Counted from the first letter of the stretch, positions 17,578-26,616 are shown. The stretch is 64,000 nucleotides of DNA from JAICJC01 sp963709425 (GCA_963709425.1 CAVPWG010000004.1:496001-560000), one strand, 5' to 3'. The notes: generated by a model not told the origin, from the sequence alone. Translations and numbers: made by a program.

Positions 17578-19076
17578 TAGACCGTCGCCCTCCGCTGACG
17601 CAGCACCTCGCCCGGCGTCCGCAGAAGCAAGGACAGGTCGAGCCCCAGCGACCAGCCGCGGACGTAGGCGACGTCCATCTCGAGGGCCTCGGCGAAGCTG
17701 GCGTGCGCGCGGGCGGTCACCTGCCACAGGCCGGTAATCCCCGGCGGGGCGCGGAAGCGCTCGTAGTGGTGTGGGGCGAAGTGCTCGGTCTCGTATGCCA
17801 TGCACGGCCGTGGCCCCACGAGCGACATCGTGCCCCGCAGGACGTTGATGAGTTGGGGCAGCTCGTCAAGGCTCGTCCGCCGCAGCCACCGCCCTGAAGG
17901 AGTTACCGCATCGCCCGGATCCATCTTGTACAGCTCATCCACGCCGACGTCCTTGTGGCCGTTCATCGCCTTCTCGACGTAGGCCTGGTGGAGCGACGGG
18001 TCCGCATCCACCGTCATCGTGCGGAACTTGAGCATCGTGAACTCCTTCATGTCCTCGCCAAGGCGCGTCTGGCGGAAGAAGACCGGGCCGGGCGTCTCGC
18101 GCGGGATGCGCCAAGCCGCCCACAGGAACAGCGGCGCGGCGAGGACCAGCCCCAAGCCCGCACACACCACGTCGATCGTTCGCTTCACGCGGATCGACGC
18201 GCTGGGCCGGCGGCGGCGCGCAATGGATACGAACGGCGTGCCTTCGACATCCGGCAGCCCCGCGTCCGGACCGATGATCTCGAACAACCGCGGAACAACA
18301 TCGACGCGAACGTTCAGCCCCAGAAGCGCGCGTAGGCGATCCAGCATCTCCTCGTCCCGAATCTGAGCAAAGGCGACGATTACACGATCGACGGCGGACG
18401 TTCGGACGATCGAAACCAGGTCGTCGAGCTGGCCCAGAACCGGCACGCCGACGACGTCACGGCGCCACCGCTTGGGAGGCGTGTCGACAAAGCCGAGGAG
18501 CTTGATCCCGTACTCCGGGTGGCGAAGCAGCTTTCTCGCAACGAGCTGTCCGACGTCGCCGGCGCCGACGATGACGGCATTCTCGATGCACGCGTGGCGG
18601 CTCGCCGTAATCGTCCGGACCGCTGCCCGCCCCGACGCCACGAGCGCGATCGCGGCGACCGTGAACACGGCGAGTTGGCCGGCGGCTGGGCTGGCGATCC
18701 ACGTCGCCGGCGCCACGGCGAACACGACGAGCGACGCGACTATCGTCAGCTGGCCGACGCTGACCAGCTCGCGGGCAGCGCCTGCGGTGATGGGCACGCC
18801 GGCCGGCGCATACAGGCCGTACAGCCCGGCGCCTGCGAGCCAAATGGGCACGAGCAGGCCCAGGGGCGCCGAGTCGCCCCCGCCACCCCAGGCGGCTGTC
18901 GACACGACATCGCTTGCCAGGAACGCCAGCACGAGTGCCATCGTGTCGCTCATTGCCAGCAGGCCCACCGTCGCCGCGCGCTGCCGGCCGCGAGGCCCGC
19001 CGGCCGTAGCCACGTCAAGCGGGGCAGAGCGCTCCACGTCGTCGCCCCTGACAGCGGTGGCCGGCACGTCATACAT
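17577..19076 (-). CDS. Polyprenyl-phosphate sugar-phosphate transferase (repeat-unit initiator)
   Basis: Seen: 499 aa. Four or five hydrophobic helices in the first 150 residues, a Rossmann-like CoA-binding segment (NAVIVGAGDVGQLVARKLL), then a further helix (KRTIDVVCAGLGLVLAAPLF) leading into the catalytic domain with GPVFFRQTRLGED, FTMLKFRTM, LRRTSLDELPQLINVL and SLVGPRP. Known: the WbaP/WcaJ/CpsE family transfers a sugar phosphate to undecaprenyl phosphate at the membrane. Inferred: starts repeat-unit synthesis here. Ends in a 1-nt TAGTG overlap with the oxidoreductase gene and begins 8 nt inside the Wzz-like gene. Confidence 0.92.
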   Translation of the reverse strand: MYDVPATAVRGDDVERSAPLDVATAGGPRGRQRAATVGLLAMSDTMALVLAFLASDVVSTAAWGGGGDSAPLGLLVPIWLAGAGLYGLYAPAGVPITAGAARELVSVGQLTIVASLVVFAVAPATWIASPAAGQLAVFTVAAIALVASGRAAVRTITASRHACIENAVIVGAGDVGQLVARKLLRHPEYGIKLLGFVDTPPKRWRRDVVGVPVLGQLDDLVSIVRTSAVDRVIVAFAQIRDEEMLDRLRALLGLNVRVDVVPRLFEIIGPDAGLPDVEGTPFVSIARRRRPSASIRVKRTIDVVCAGLGLVLAAPLFLWAAWRIPRETPGPVFFRQTRLGEDMKEFTMLKFRTMTVDADPSLHQAYVEKAMNGHKDVGVDELYKMDPGDAVTPSGRWLRRTSLDELPQLINVLRGTMSLVGPRPCMAYETEHFAPHHYERFRAPPGITGLWQVTARAHASFAEALEMDVAYVRGWSLGLDLSLLLRTPGEVLRQRRATV

Positions 19077-20616
19077 CAGCGACCGCCTGGCGGCGGTCGC
19101 CGTTTCGGCGATACCCGCGGTGATCGGCGCCGTTCCAGCCGGTCGCGACCAGCCCGAGCGTCACGGCCGGGCAGGCCTCGAGCACGCGGCGCATCTCCGT
19201 CAGCGTCGCCCGGCGCACCTCGTTCACGTCCACCACCAGCAGCACCGCGTCGGTCTGCGTAGCGATGGTCATCGCATCCCCGACGGCCAGCATTGGCGGC
19301 GTGTCGATCAGGAGCACGTCGCAACGCTCGGACAACTCAACGAGCGTGTCGGAAACGAGCTGAGATGAGAGGAACTGACCGGGATCCGGTGGGGCACTGC
19401 CGACCGTCAGGACTTCGAGCCCGCCTGCATACGCGAGGGACTCCTCCGGGCGGACGTCGACGATGCTCAGCGCGTCCTTCAGCGCGATCTCGCCCGCGGC
19501 GACGCTCGTGAGTCCAGGTCGTCCGCCCAATGAGAAGAAGGCGTCAATGCCCGGATGGCGCAGGTCGAGGTCGACGAGGATCACATGGCGCGAGGACCGC
19601 GCGAGCGTCACCGCCAGGTTCGCGGCGGTGGTCGATTTCCCCTCGCCCTCGCTCGTGCTCGTGATCAGGATCGAGGACACGTGGTGCTGAAGCCGGATGA
19701 TGTTCAGATTGGTCTTGAGAATCCTGAACGCCTCGGCACTCGCACCCGAGGGCTCTGTCAGTGCCGCCAGCGGATGATTGTCCGCGGTTGAACCAGTGAC
19801 CCTCGGGATGTGCCCGAGCACCGGCACGCCCAGGCGCTCACGCAGCTCGTCCTCGGAACGCACACGGGTGTCCAGGGTGTCACGGAGAAACGCGAGCGCC
19901 ACTCCGAGCGCCAATCCGGCGATCAGACCCAGGGCGACGTTCCGCTTCGGGCGCGGCTGCACAAGTGACGCGCTCCCTGCCGGGCCGACGAGGACGGCGC
20001 TCGACCCCGACGCCGCGAGCACCTGCAACGCCTCGAGGTGATGCATCGTGCTCGTCAACTGACGAGCAAGTGGGGAATCGCCCTGCCCGACGGCATCGAG
20101 GCTGGCGAGCCTCCGATCGACATCCGCGAGCCCGACCGCCAGCGCCGAGGTGTCGAGCCGGCGACGATAGAGCGTGAACTCCCGCGCGTACGTTGTGGCG
20201 AGTTTCTGTGCGACGGCCGGGTCCGGATCAGTCACCGAGAACGTCAGCAGATCGGCCGTCGGATCAGCGCTCACGCTGGAGTTCGCAAGCAACCCCGACG
20301 CCGTACGCCCGGGAACATGTGCCGCTGCAACCGTGCGCTGTGCGACCGTCCCAACGCGCGCCAGCGCAGCCTGTGTCGCGGCGTACCGGTCGGGCGGGGA
20401 CGGCGTTGCCGACGGGAGACTTAGCGCCGCGACGGCTGGGTCCTGCTGGTTCACGAGCACTGTGGCGGAGGCCTGGTAGAGGCGCTGCTCCCGCAGCGAC
20501 ACGGCGAACGCAGCCAAGACAGCCGCGAGCACTGCCGCCACGATGACGACCCGTTGTCGCGAGAGCAGGCCGAGCCAGTCGCGGAACGGCGAATCGTCAC
20601 GCCAGTGCTCGCTCAC
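19069..20616 (-). CDS. Wzz-type chain-length protein fused to BY-kinase domain
   Basis: Seen: 515 aa. A Wzz domain flanked by two membrane helices (about 22-40 and 227-244), then a cytoplasmic kinase with Walker A TSEGEGKSTT (321-330), Walker A' VILVDLDLRHP (345-355) and Walker B DVLLIDTPP (about 440). The C-terminus has a single Tyr, not the usual Tyr cluster. Known: bacterial tyrosine kinases of this type set chain length with the polymerase. GTG start with GGAAGG six bases upstream. First gene of the minus-strand train, so its promoter should lie in 20617-21000. Confidence 0.88.
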   Translation of the reverse strand: MSEHWRDDSPFRDWLGLLSRQRVVIVAAVLAAVLAAFAVSLREQRLYQASATVLVNQQDPAVAALSLPSATPSPPDRYAATQAALARVGTVAQRTVAAAHVPGRTASGLLANSSVSADPTADLLTFSVTDPDPAVAQKLATTYAREFTLYRRRLDTSALAVGLADVDRRLASLDAVGQGDSPLARQLTSTMHHLEALQVLAASGSSAVLVGPAGSASLVQPRPKRNVALGLIAGLALGVALAFLRDTLDTRVRSEDELRERLGVPVLGHIPRVTGSTADNHPLAALTEPSGASAEAFRILKTNLNIIRLQHHVSSILITSTSEGEGKSTTAANLAVTLARSSRHVILVDLDLRHPGIDAFFSLGGRPGLTSVAAGEIALKDALSIVDVRPEESLAYAGGLEVLTVGSAPPDPGQFLSSQLVSDTLVELSERCDVLLIDTPPMLAVGDAMTIATQTDAVLLVVDVNEVRRATLTEMRRVLEACPAVTLGLVATGWNGADHRGYRRNGDRRQAVADV

Positions 20617-21057
20617 GCCTTACCTTCCACGGACTGAAGCCGAAGCCGGGCCTCGACAAAAGCGGACGCCGCACCCCCGCGATTATCCGGATCGCCTGTT
20701 CACCCTCCCGGGCCATAGCCACCTGACCCGCGGCGTCAGACTAGCACCGGCAAAATTCCTACGCCAGGGAGCTATCCCACCAGATACTGGCTGGGAAAAT
20801 GCCGGGGCACGTCCTGATACGGCCGACAGCCGCGGACGATCTCTGGGGCGCGTCATCTTGCGCCTTATTCCTGCGATATCGAGACGTCCACGCCATGGAA
20901 CTGGACCCGAAGCGGTCCACCGGGCCGCGGACGAACATGCCGCCGAGGCTCTCCGAGACTTCACCACAGTTCGCCGCATTTTCTCTGCGGGTTGACGTTT
21001 TCCCAATCTGGCCTGGGTATAAACCGTGGCCTGGGCAGGTGAGGTTGGAGGAGGCTC
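20617..21057. other. Non-coding stretch between divergent units
   Basis: 441 bp with no supported gene on either strand; the open frames across it have no ribosome sites and poor codon positions. It must hold the promoter of the minus-strand polysaccharide train. An imperfect hairpin (CCAG-ATA-CTGG extended by TCCC/GGGA) is at 20775-20796. The only promoter-like match I trust a little is the plus-strand one at 20992-21023. Confidence 0.4.
20992..21023 (+). promoter_or_regulatory. Candidate promoter of the 58-aa membrane peptide
   Basis: TTGACG at 20992-20997 and TATAAA at 21018-21023. Both boxes are good but the spacer is 20 bp, longer than the usual 17, so this is tentative. Confidence 0.35.
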
Positions 21058-21234
21058 ATGCTCGAGAGATTGGGACTGGTCGATGCTTGCGGGATGGACG
21101 AGTGGGAGGCCGACCGTCGAAGTCGGCTCGCCAACCACCTGCTGTTCTGGATCTGGTACCTGCCGTTGGATCTCGTGGTAGTGGCTCGGGGCGCGCGTTC
21201 GCTCCGCATCGGCGGGGGCCGATCGGGCGGGTAG
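21058..21234 (+). CDS. 58-aa membrane peptide
   Basis: Seen: 58 codons from ATG 21058, with a strong ribosome site GGAGGAGG four bases upstream, the best in this neighbourhood. The product starts with an amphipathic acidic segment (MLERLGLVDACGMDEWEADR), has one hydrophobic helix (HLLFWIWYLPLDLVVV) at about 27-42 and ends in a basic Gly-rich tail. No family recognised. It stands alone between the polysaccharide train and the CapK-like gene. Small single-span peptides of this kind can tune membrane enzymes, but any such role here is inference. Confidence 0.5.
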   Translation: MLERLGLVDACGMDEWEADRRSRLANHLLFWIWYLPLDLVVVARGARSLRIGGGRSGG

Positions 21235-21452
21235 CACCCGGGCCGGCGACCAGCGCGAGGGCGATGCAGCAGCTGGCCTTTGGGCGTCCGGCGTGCGTCC
21301 TCCCAGCTCGCACGGAGTAGTCCCAGTCCTGGCTACGAGCCAGCCTGGCTGGGAGCCCGTCGGTCCGCGACCCGGCGAGCGTCGGGGTTCCCCCGATGCG
21401 ACGGGCTTGGGCGGGCCGTAGCGTGGGAGGACCCATCCAGGAAAGGCGAGTC

Positions 21453-22963
21453 ATGAAGATCCGTGTCCTTCGCATCCTCGTTCCACCACTCGAGCTGATC
21501 CTCAGACTCGGGGAGAGCCGCTACAGCGTGTTCCGCCGCGTTCTCACCGGCGCTCCTCCTGGCCTGCTGGCCGTGCTGGGCACGTGGCGCGCTGTTCATG
21601 CCGCCGACTCCGCCAGGCGCCACGTCCCGGCATACGGACGGTTCCTTGCCGAGCATGCGGTGACCGATCGGGACGTCGCGGCGCTCCGGCTGCCGTGGAC
21701 GGACAAGCGTGGCTATATCGACCGCCACGGGCTGGTTGAGCGGTGCTTCGACGGGCGTCTGCCGACCAGCGGTGTCGCCATCGACGAGTCGTCGGGGTCG
21801 ACCGGCACTCCGTACAACTGGATCCGGTCGCGCCGCGAGCGCGAGGCGATCGAGACCTCGGTGAGCCACTTCACGCGCTATCTCTACGGCGACGGGGTCC
21901 TGGTCACGATCAACGCGTTCTCGATGGGGGCCTGGGCAACTGGAACGAGCATGGGCATCGCCATGCAACGAAACGGCATCGTCAAGAACACGGGGCCCGA
22001 CGCGGAGAAGATCCTCGCGACGCTGGAGTTCCTCGGCAGGGGCCATCGCTATCTGGTGTGTGGGTACCCACCGTTCCTCAAGAACCTGATCGACATCGCC
22101 CGCACGCATGGGTTCGCGCTTGACACCTACGATCTGGCGGCAGCCGTCGGTGGCGAAGCGATGTCCGAAGGTCTGCGCGACTACCTTTCCGTCGTCTTCG
22201 CGCCGGTCTACAGCGGGTACGGCGCGACCGACATCGAACTCGGCCTGGCCGGGGAGACGCCCCTCACCGTGGCGTTGCGACGGGCAGCCTGGGCCGATCC
22301 AGCAGGTGCGGCGACGCGCTGTTCGGCGAGGACGCCCGCCTCCCCATGCTCTTCCAGTACAACCCGCTCAGTCACCACGTCACCGTGACCGGCGATGACG
22401 AATTGGTGTTCACCGTCAACCGGTCTGGTCTGCTGTGTCCGAGGATCGCCTACAACGTCCATGACGAGGGCGGGATCGCGACGTTCGCTGACGTGGCCGA
22501 GCGGCTGCGGGCCGCCGGCATCGACATGGACGCCCTGGCGCCGAGCGGCGCGCGCTCGCCCCGCCTGCCGTTCCTGTGGGTCTACGGCCGGAAGGACTCA
22601 ACCGTGAGTGTGATGGGCGCGAACATCTACCCCGACGACATCGAGCAGGCCCTGTACCGCCGCCCGGAGCTCGCGGCGATGACGAGCTCCTTCTGCCTGG
22701 GTCTCGAGGAGCAGGCCGCGGGAACGGTCCGCCCGTGCATTTCGTTCGAGATCCGCGAACGGATCACGGCCGGCCTCCTCGAGCGGTTCGAACATGACAT
22801 CGTCGCCGAGATGGCTCGAATCAACGCTGACTTCAGAGTGGCGCTGACAGAGCATCGGGACGGCGTCATGCCAATCGTCCGCCTCTACGACACGGGCGAG
22901 GGGCCGTTTCGGCGCGACCGCGACCGGATCAAGCAGACACGCCTGGTGTCCATGACCGCATGA
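21453..22963 (+). pseudogene. CapK/PaaK-like adenylate-forming enzyme, frame broken near 22300
   Basis: Seen: from ATG 21453 one frame reads to about 22300 with the AMP-binding signature SSGSTGTPYNW, a conserved GYGATDIE and GGEA. From about 22310 the homology continues in another frame: ALFGEDARLPMLFQYNPL, VNRSGLLCPRIAYNVHDEGG, FLWVYGRKDSTVSVMGANIYPDDIEQAL. Both halves have high third-position GC in their own frame, and one missing base around 22295-22320 explains the shift. Known: PaaK-like enzymes activate carboxylates as adenylates or CoA thioesters; CapK relatives occur in capsule clusters. Inferred: once a single protein of about 500 aa, coupled by ATGA to the nitroreductase. The cause may be mutation or a consensus error. 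Confidence 0.7.
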
Positions 22964-23940
22964 CCGATCGCTGGCGCGAGCTCCTCGAACACGCCCGATG
23001 GGCGCCCTCTCCACACAACGGGCAGCAGTGGCTGCTCCAGACAATCTCGGAGGATCGAGGCCGGCTGCTGTGCGACCCGGCCCGGCTCGTCCCCGCCATC
23101 GACCCGACCGGAGCCTTCGCCATGGTGGGGCTGGGAGCGTTCATAGAGACGCTGGCGGTCGTCGCCCGCGCCGGAGGACAGGACATCGATGTCACGGACA
23201 TCATGCCGCCGCCGGATCCCCACACACGTGCGCCGGCCGTGGTAGCGGAGCTGCGGCTCCGTGAGGGTGACAGAGACCACCTCCCCATTGACCTCGTGTA
23301 TCACCGCCGCACGTCCCGGCTCCCCTTCGACGGCCAACCCCTCGACCCGACAACCATCACGCGTCTCGAGGCGGCATGTGCAAGATTCGGGCAACGGATC
23401 GAGACGAGCAACGACCCCGAGCTCGTGAGCTGGGTGCTGGGTCTCGACGCCGAGTATCTCCTGCGCGACCTCCGCCTCCGCCCCGCGCGGGACGAGCTCG
23501 CTCACTGGCTCCGCTACTCCAACCGTTCCGCTGCGGCGACCGGAGACGGATTCTCGCCGGCCGCGATGGACACCCCCGGATGGATGCTTCGCGCCCTCAC
23601 GCACGCCGGGCCCCTGTTCGGGCTCCGACCCGTGGCGGCGCTCGTGCGCAAACTCCACGACGACAGCGTTCGCGGCACCGCCACCGTGGCCTGGATGGCC
23701 GGACCGTTCCAAACTGCACAGGACTGGCTCTCCGCCGGCCGCGCCCTCTGCCGAGTCTGGCTCGAGATCACGGCCGACGAGATGTACCTCCAGCCGCTCG
23801 GCTCTGTCATCGACGAGGACATCCTCCACCAACGGCTAAACCCCCACCACCGCGGCGACCTGTGGATCGTGGTGCGCATCGGAACAGGGCCACGACCCGC
23901 CCGCAGCCACCGACTCCCGGTCGACCGACTGATCGTCTAG
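22960..23940 (+). CDS. Nitroreductase-family (Acg-like) protein
   Basis: Seen: 326 aa. Opens with LLEHARWAPSPHNGQQWLL, the FMN-contacting Ser-Pro-x-Asn-x-Q pattern of nitroreductases, and has YHRRTSRLPFDGQPL near residue 105 and a C-terminal RALCRVWLEITADEMYLQPLG. Known: this long, single-chain layout (two half-domains) is found in Acg-like nitroreductases of Actinobacteria. Coupled to the CapK-like gene by ATGA (22960-22963), so the two probably act on one substrate. Substrate unknown. Confidence 0.7.
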   Translation: MTDRWRELLEHARWAPSPHNGQQWLLQTISEDRGRLLCDPARLVPAIDPTGAFAMVGLGAFIETLAVVARAGGQDIDVTDIMPPPDPHTRAPAVVAELRLREGDRDHLPIDLVYHRRTSRLPFDGQPLDPTTITRLEAACARFGQRIETSNDPELVSWVLGLDAEYLLRDLRLRPARDELAHWLRYSNRSAAATGDGFSPAAMDTPGWMLRALTHAGPLFGLRPVAALVRKLHDDSVRGTATVAWMAGPFQTAQDWLSAGRALCRVWLEITADEMYLQPLGSVIDEDILHQRLNPHHRGDLWIVVRIGTGPRPARSHRLPVDRLIV

Positions 23941-24003
23941 CACGGAGCTTTCGCACGGCCGGCTTTCGAAACGGTGGCCGCGGCGACCGCTACGCTCTCG
24001 GAG

Positions 24004-24822
24004 ATGCAGGAGCTGCTTTTGGCTTGGTACAGCCAAAACGGACGGAATCTCCCATGGCGCAAGACGCGTGACCCGTACGCGATTCTCGTCTCGGAGGTGA
24101 TGCTCCAGCAGACCCAGGTCGGGCGCGTCGTCCCGCGCTACCAGGAGTGGCTCGAGCGCTGGCCGACCGTCGAGGCGCTTGCGGCGGCGACGCCGGCCGA
24201 CGTGATCCAGGCGTGGAGCGGGCTCGGGTACAACCGCCGGGCGGTCAACCTGCACCGGTGCGCGCGGGCGGTCGCCGAGCGTGGCGGGTTCCCGCGCGAG
24301 CCCGCCGACCTTCGGAAGCTCCCGGGAATCGGGCCGTACACGGCCGCCGCCGTCGCGTGCTTCGCCTTCGGAGCGCAGATCGCCGCGCCCGACACGAACG
24401 CGCTGCGCGTCCTCGAGCGGGCATTCCCGGGAATCGACGTGCCGATCCCGCCCGGCCGCGCCTACGAGTGGAACCAGGCGCTCTTCGACCTCGGCCGCGA
24501 GGTGTGCATCGCCCGAACGCCGCGCTGCGGCGTCTGCCCGCTGGCGGCGGGGTGCCCGTCCCGCGGCCGCACGTACGCCCCGCTGCGGCGCCAGTCGCGC
24601 TTCGAGGGCTCGTTCCGGCAGCGGCGGGCCCGGCTGCTGCGTGCGATCGCAGCGGCCGGGCGGCTGCCCGAGAGCGAGTCCGACGCGGAGGCGCTCGTCT
24701 CACTGGTCCGCGACGGGCTGGCCGAGGTGTCCTGCGGCGAGGCGCGCCTGCCCGGTCAGACGAGCCTTGCGACAAGCTCCGCGAGCCCCTCGAGCGAGGG
24801 TAGCTCCGCGTCGGGCGCATAG
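24004..24822 (+). CDS. mutY: A/G-specific adenine glycosylase, short form
   Basis: Seen: 272 aa from ATG 24004 (GTG 23974 also possible). Has SEVMLQQTQV (catalytic Glu 31), the helix-hairpin-helix LPGIGPYTA (106-114), catalytic Asp in APDTNALRV (130) and the four Cys of the [4Fe-4S] loop in CIARTPRCGVCPLAAGC (168-184). It stops soon after the cluster and has no MutT-like C-terminal domain that reads 8-oxoG; such short forms are common in Actinobacteria. Known: removes A opposite 8-oxoG. Its 3' end overlaps the convergent HAD gene by 67 nt. Confidence 0.92.
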   Translation: MQELLLAWYSQNGRNLPWRKTRDPYAILVSEVMLQQTQVGRVVPRYQEWLERWPTVEALAAATPADVIQAWSGLGYNRRAVNLHRCARAVAERGGFPREPADLRKLPGIGPYTAAAVACFAFGAQIAAPDTNALRVLERAFPGIDVPIPPGRAYEWNQALFDLGREVCIARTPRCGVCPLAAGCPSRGRTYAPLRRQSRFEGSFRQRRARLLRAIAAAGRLPESESDAEALVSLVRDGLAEVSCGEARLPGQTSLATSSASPSSEGSSASGA

Positions 24823-25442
24823 CCGTCCGGCAGCTCGCGGCCGGCCCGGTTGATCCAGACGGCCTTCATGCCGCAGGCCTGGGCGCCGGCCACGTCGGTG
24901 TCGAGATCGTCGCCCACGTGCACCCACCGCTCGGGCCGGCCGCCCGACAGCTCCGCCGCATGCAGGAACGGCGCCGCCGCGGGCTTCAGCTCGCCCACGC
25001 GCTCGGCGTGCACGACGAACGCGAACCGGCGGGCCACCTCGAGCCTCTCGACGGGGAAGTTGCCGTTCGTGATCGCCCCGAGGACGTGCCCGGCGACCTC
25101 CAGCCGATCCATCTCCGGCTCGACATCCGGGTGGAGCTCGACCGCGAACACCCGCTCGGCCATCCAGACGTCGACCATCCAGCGCGGCAGTCCCTCCTCG
25201 ACGATGCCGCGATCCGCGAGGGCGCGCCGGAACGACTCCATCCGCAGCTCCTCGTAGGTGCCGGCGACGCCGTCGAGCGCGGCCCGGTACGAGTGGAGCA
25301 CATCCACCGTCAGCGTCCCGGCGAGCGCCGGGACGCGCTCCTCGAGCCGCGTGATCGTGCGGACGAGCGCCCCGTCCATCATGGGCATGAACTCCCACAG
25401 CGTCTCGTCGAGGTCGAACGAGACGACCGCCGGCGCGGTCAA
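24756..25442 (-). CDS. HAD-superfamily hydrolase
   Basis: Seen: 228 aa with motif I FDLDETLW near the N-terminus, motif II in GAITNGNF, a Lys in GELKPAAAPF and motif IV VHVGDDLDTDVAGAQACGM. Known: DxDxT-type phosphatase of the HAD IA group. Start: TTG at 25442 overlaps the ispF stop as TTGA; no ATG or GTG lies between it and motif I. Last gene of the ispD-ispF train. Substrate unknown. Confidence 0.8.
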   Translation of the reverse strand: MTAPAVVSFDLDETLWEFMPMMDGALVRTITRLEERVPALAGTLTVDVLHSYRAALDGVAGTYEELRMESFRRALADRGIVEEGLPRWMVDVWMAERVFAVELHPDVEPEMDRLEVAGHVLGAITNGNFPVERLEVARRFAFVVHAERVGELKPAAAPFLHAAELSGGRPERWVHVGDDLDTDVAGAQACGMKAVWINRAGRELPDGYAPDAELPSLEGLAELVARLV

Positions 25443-25927
25443 CCCCGTCTCCGAAGCAGCGCAACGGCATGGCAGGCGGCGCCCTCGCCCCGGCCGGTGA
25501 ACCCGAGGCCGTCGGTGGTCGTGGCGCGTACCGTGACCCGGCCGGGCTCGGCGCCGAGCGCTCCCGCCACCGCCGTCCGCATCCGCTCCCGGTGGGGCGC
25601 GATCCGCGGCCGCTCCAGTATCACCACGGCGTCGAGGTTCACGAGCTCCCATCCCAGCGCGCGCACGCGCTCCCACGCCTCGCTGAGAAGCGCGAGGCTG
25701 GACGCCCCCTCGTACGCAGGATCGCCCGGCGGGAAGAGGTGGCCGATGTCCTCCAGACCGGCCGCCCCGAGGATCGCATCGCAGGCGGCGTGGCAGACGA
25801 CGTCGGCGTCCGAGTGCCCGGCCAGGCCGAGCTCGTGCTCGATCTCGACCCCGCCGAGCACGAGCTTGCGGCCGGCGGCGAACGCGTGGGCGTCGACGCC
25901 GACCCCGACCCGCGTCTCGTCGCTCAT
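25439..25927 (-). CDS. ispF: 2-C-methyl-D-erythritol 2,4-cyclodiphosphate synthase
   Basis: Seen: 162 aa, the normal family length. Metal ligands in VGVDAHAF (D12, H14) and AGHSDADVVCHAACDAILGAAGLEDIGHLFPP, and the C-terminal RATTTDGLGFTGRGEGAACHAV. Known: fifth step of the MEP isoprenoid pathway, cyclising CDP-methylerythritol phosphate. ATG 25927 overlaps the ispD stop as ATGA, giving the common ispD-ispF pair. Confidence 0.96.
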   Translation of the reverse strand: MSDETRVGVGVDAHAFAAGRKLVLGGVEIEHELGLAGHSDADVVCHAACDAILGAAGLEDIGHLFPPGDPAYEGASSLALLSEAWERVRALGWELVNLDAVVILERPRIAPHRERMRTAVAGALGAEPGRVTVRATTTDGLGFTGRGEGAACHAVALLRRRG

Positions 25928-26616
25928 GCCGCTCCCCGGACGGCGGCCTCTGCGCGCGTCAGATCGGCGGCGTCGGTGATCTTGACGTTGGCCGGCTCGC
26001 CTTCGACGACGACGACGCGACCGCCGGTCCGCTCGACGAGCTGCGCGCAGTCTGTCGCCTCCGAGATGGCGTCGGGCGCCCCGGCGTAGGCCCGGCGCAG
26101 CGCGTCTGCGCGGAAGGCCTGCGGCGTCTGGACGGCCCGGAGCTCCGACCGGTCGAGGGTCTCCGCCACCGCGCCGTCGCGCACCCGCTTCACCGTGTCG
26201 GAGACGGGGATGCCCGGGACGGCGCCGTCGGCGCCCCGAAGCGCCGTGAGCACCCGGTCGACGAGCGCCTCGGATGCGAACGGCCGGGCGGCGTCGTGCA
26301 CCAGGACGGCGGTTGCGGAGTCGGCGACCTCGCCGAGGCCCGCCGCCACGGACAGGGCCCGCGTCGGCCCGCCGGCGACGGACGCCACGACCTTGCCCGC
26401 GGCGAGCTCGTCCGCGAGAAGCGCGGTCGGCTCCTCCCACCCCTCCGGCACGACGACGACGATGCGCTCGACGCGCGGGTGGCCCTCGAGGAGCTGGATC
26501 GCGCACGCCACGAGCGGCCGGTCACCCAGCTTCACGAACGCCTTCGGGCGCTCGTGCCCGAGACGGCGGCCGTCCCCGGCCGCGGCCACGACGGCCCACA
26601 CCAGCTCGTCCGTCAT
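25924..26616 (-). CDS. ispD: 2-C-methyl-D-erythritol 4-phosphate cytidylyltransferase
   Basis: Seen: 230 aa from ATG 26616. Nucleotide-binding AAAGDGRRLGHERPKAF at the N-terminus, LVHDAARPFASEALVDRVL, and AVQTPQAFRADALRRAY, all in usual order. Known: third MEP-pathway step, joining CTP and methylerythritol phosphate. The frame remains open far upstream, but the ATGA overlap with the PIN-TRAM stop (26613-26616) fixes the start. Confidence 0.95.
   Translation of the reverse strand: MTDELVWAVVAAAGDGRRLGHERPKAFVKLGDRPLVACAIQLLEGHPRVERIVVVVPEGWEEPTALLADELAAGKVVASVAGGPTRALSVAAGLGEVADSATAVLVHDAARPFASEALVDRVLTALRGADGAVPGIPVSDTVKRVRDGAVAETLDRSELRAVQTPQAFRADALRRAYAGAPDAISEATDCAQLVERTGGRVVVVEGEPANVKITDAADLTRAEAAVRGAA

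Noticed and set aside
20683..21320. Long open frames on both strands in the gap before the CapK-like gene
   Set aside because: No ribosome sites, low-complexity Arg/Pro/Ser products and no frame-specific codon bias, apart from the 58-aa frame kept above.
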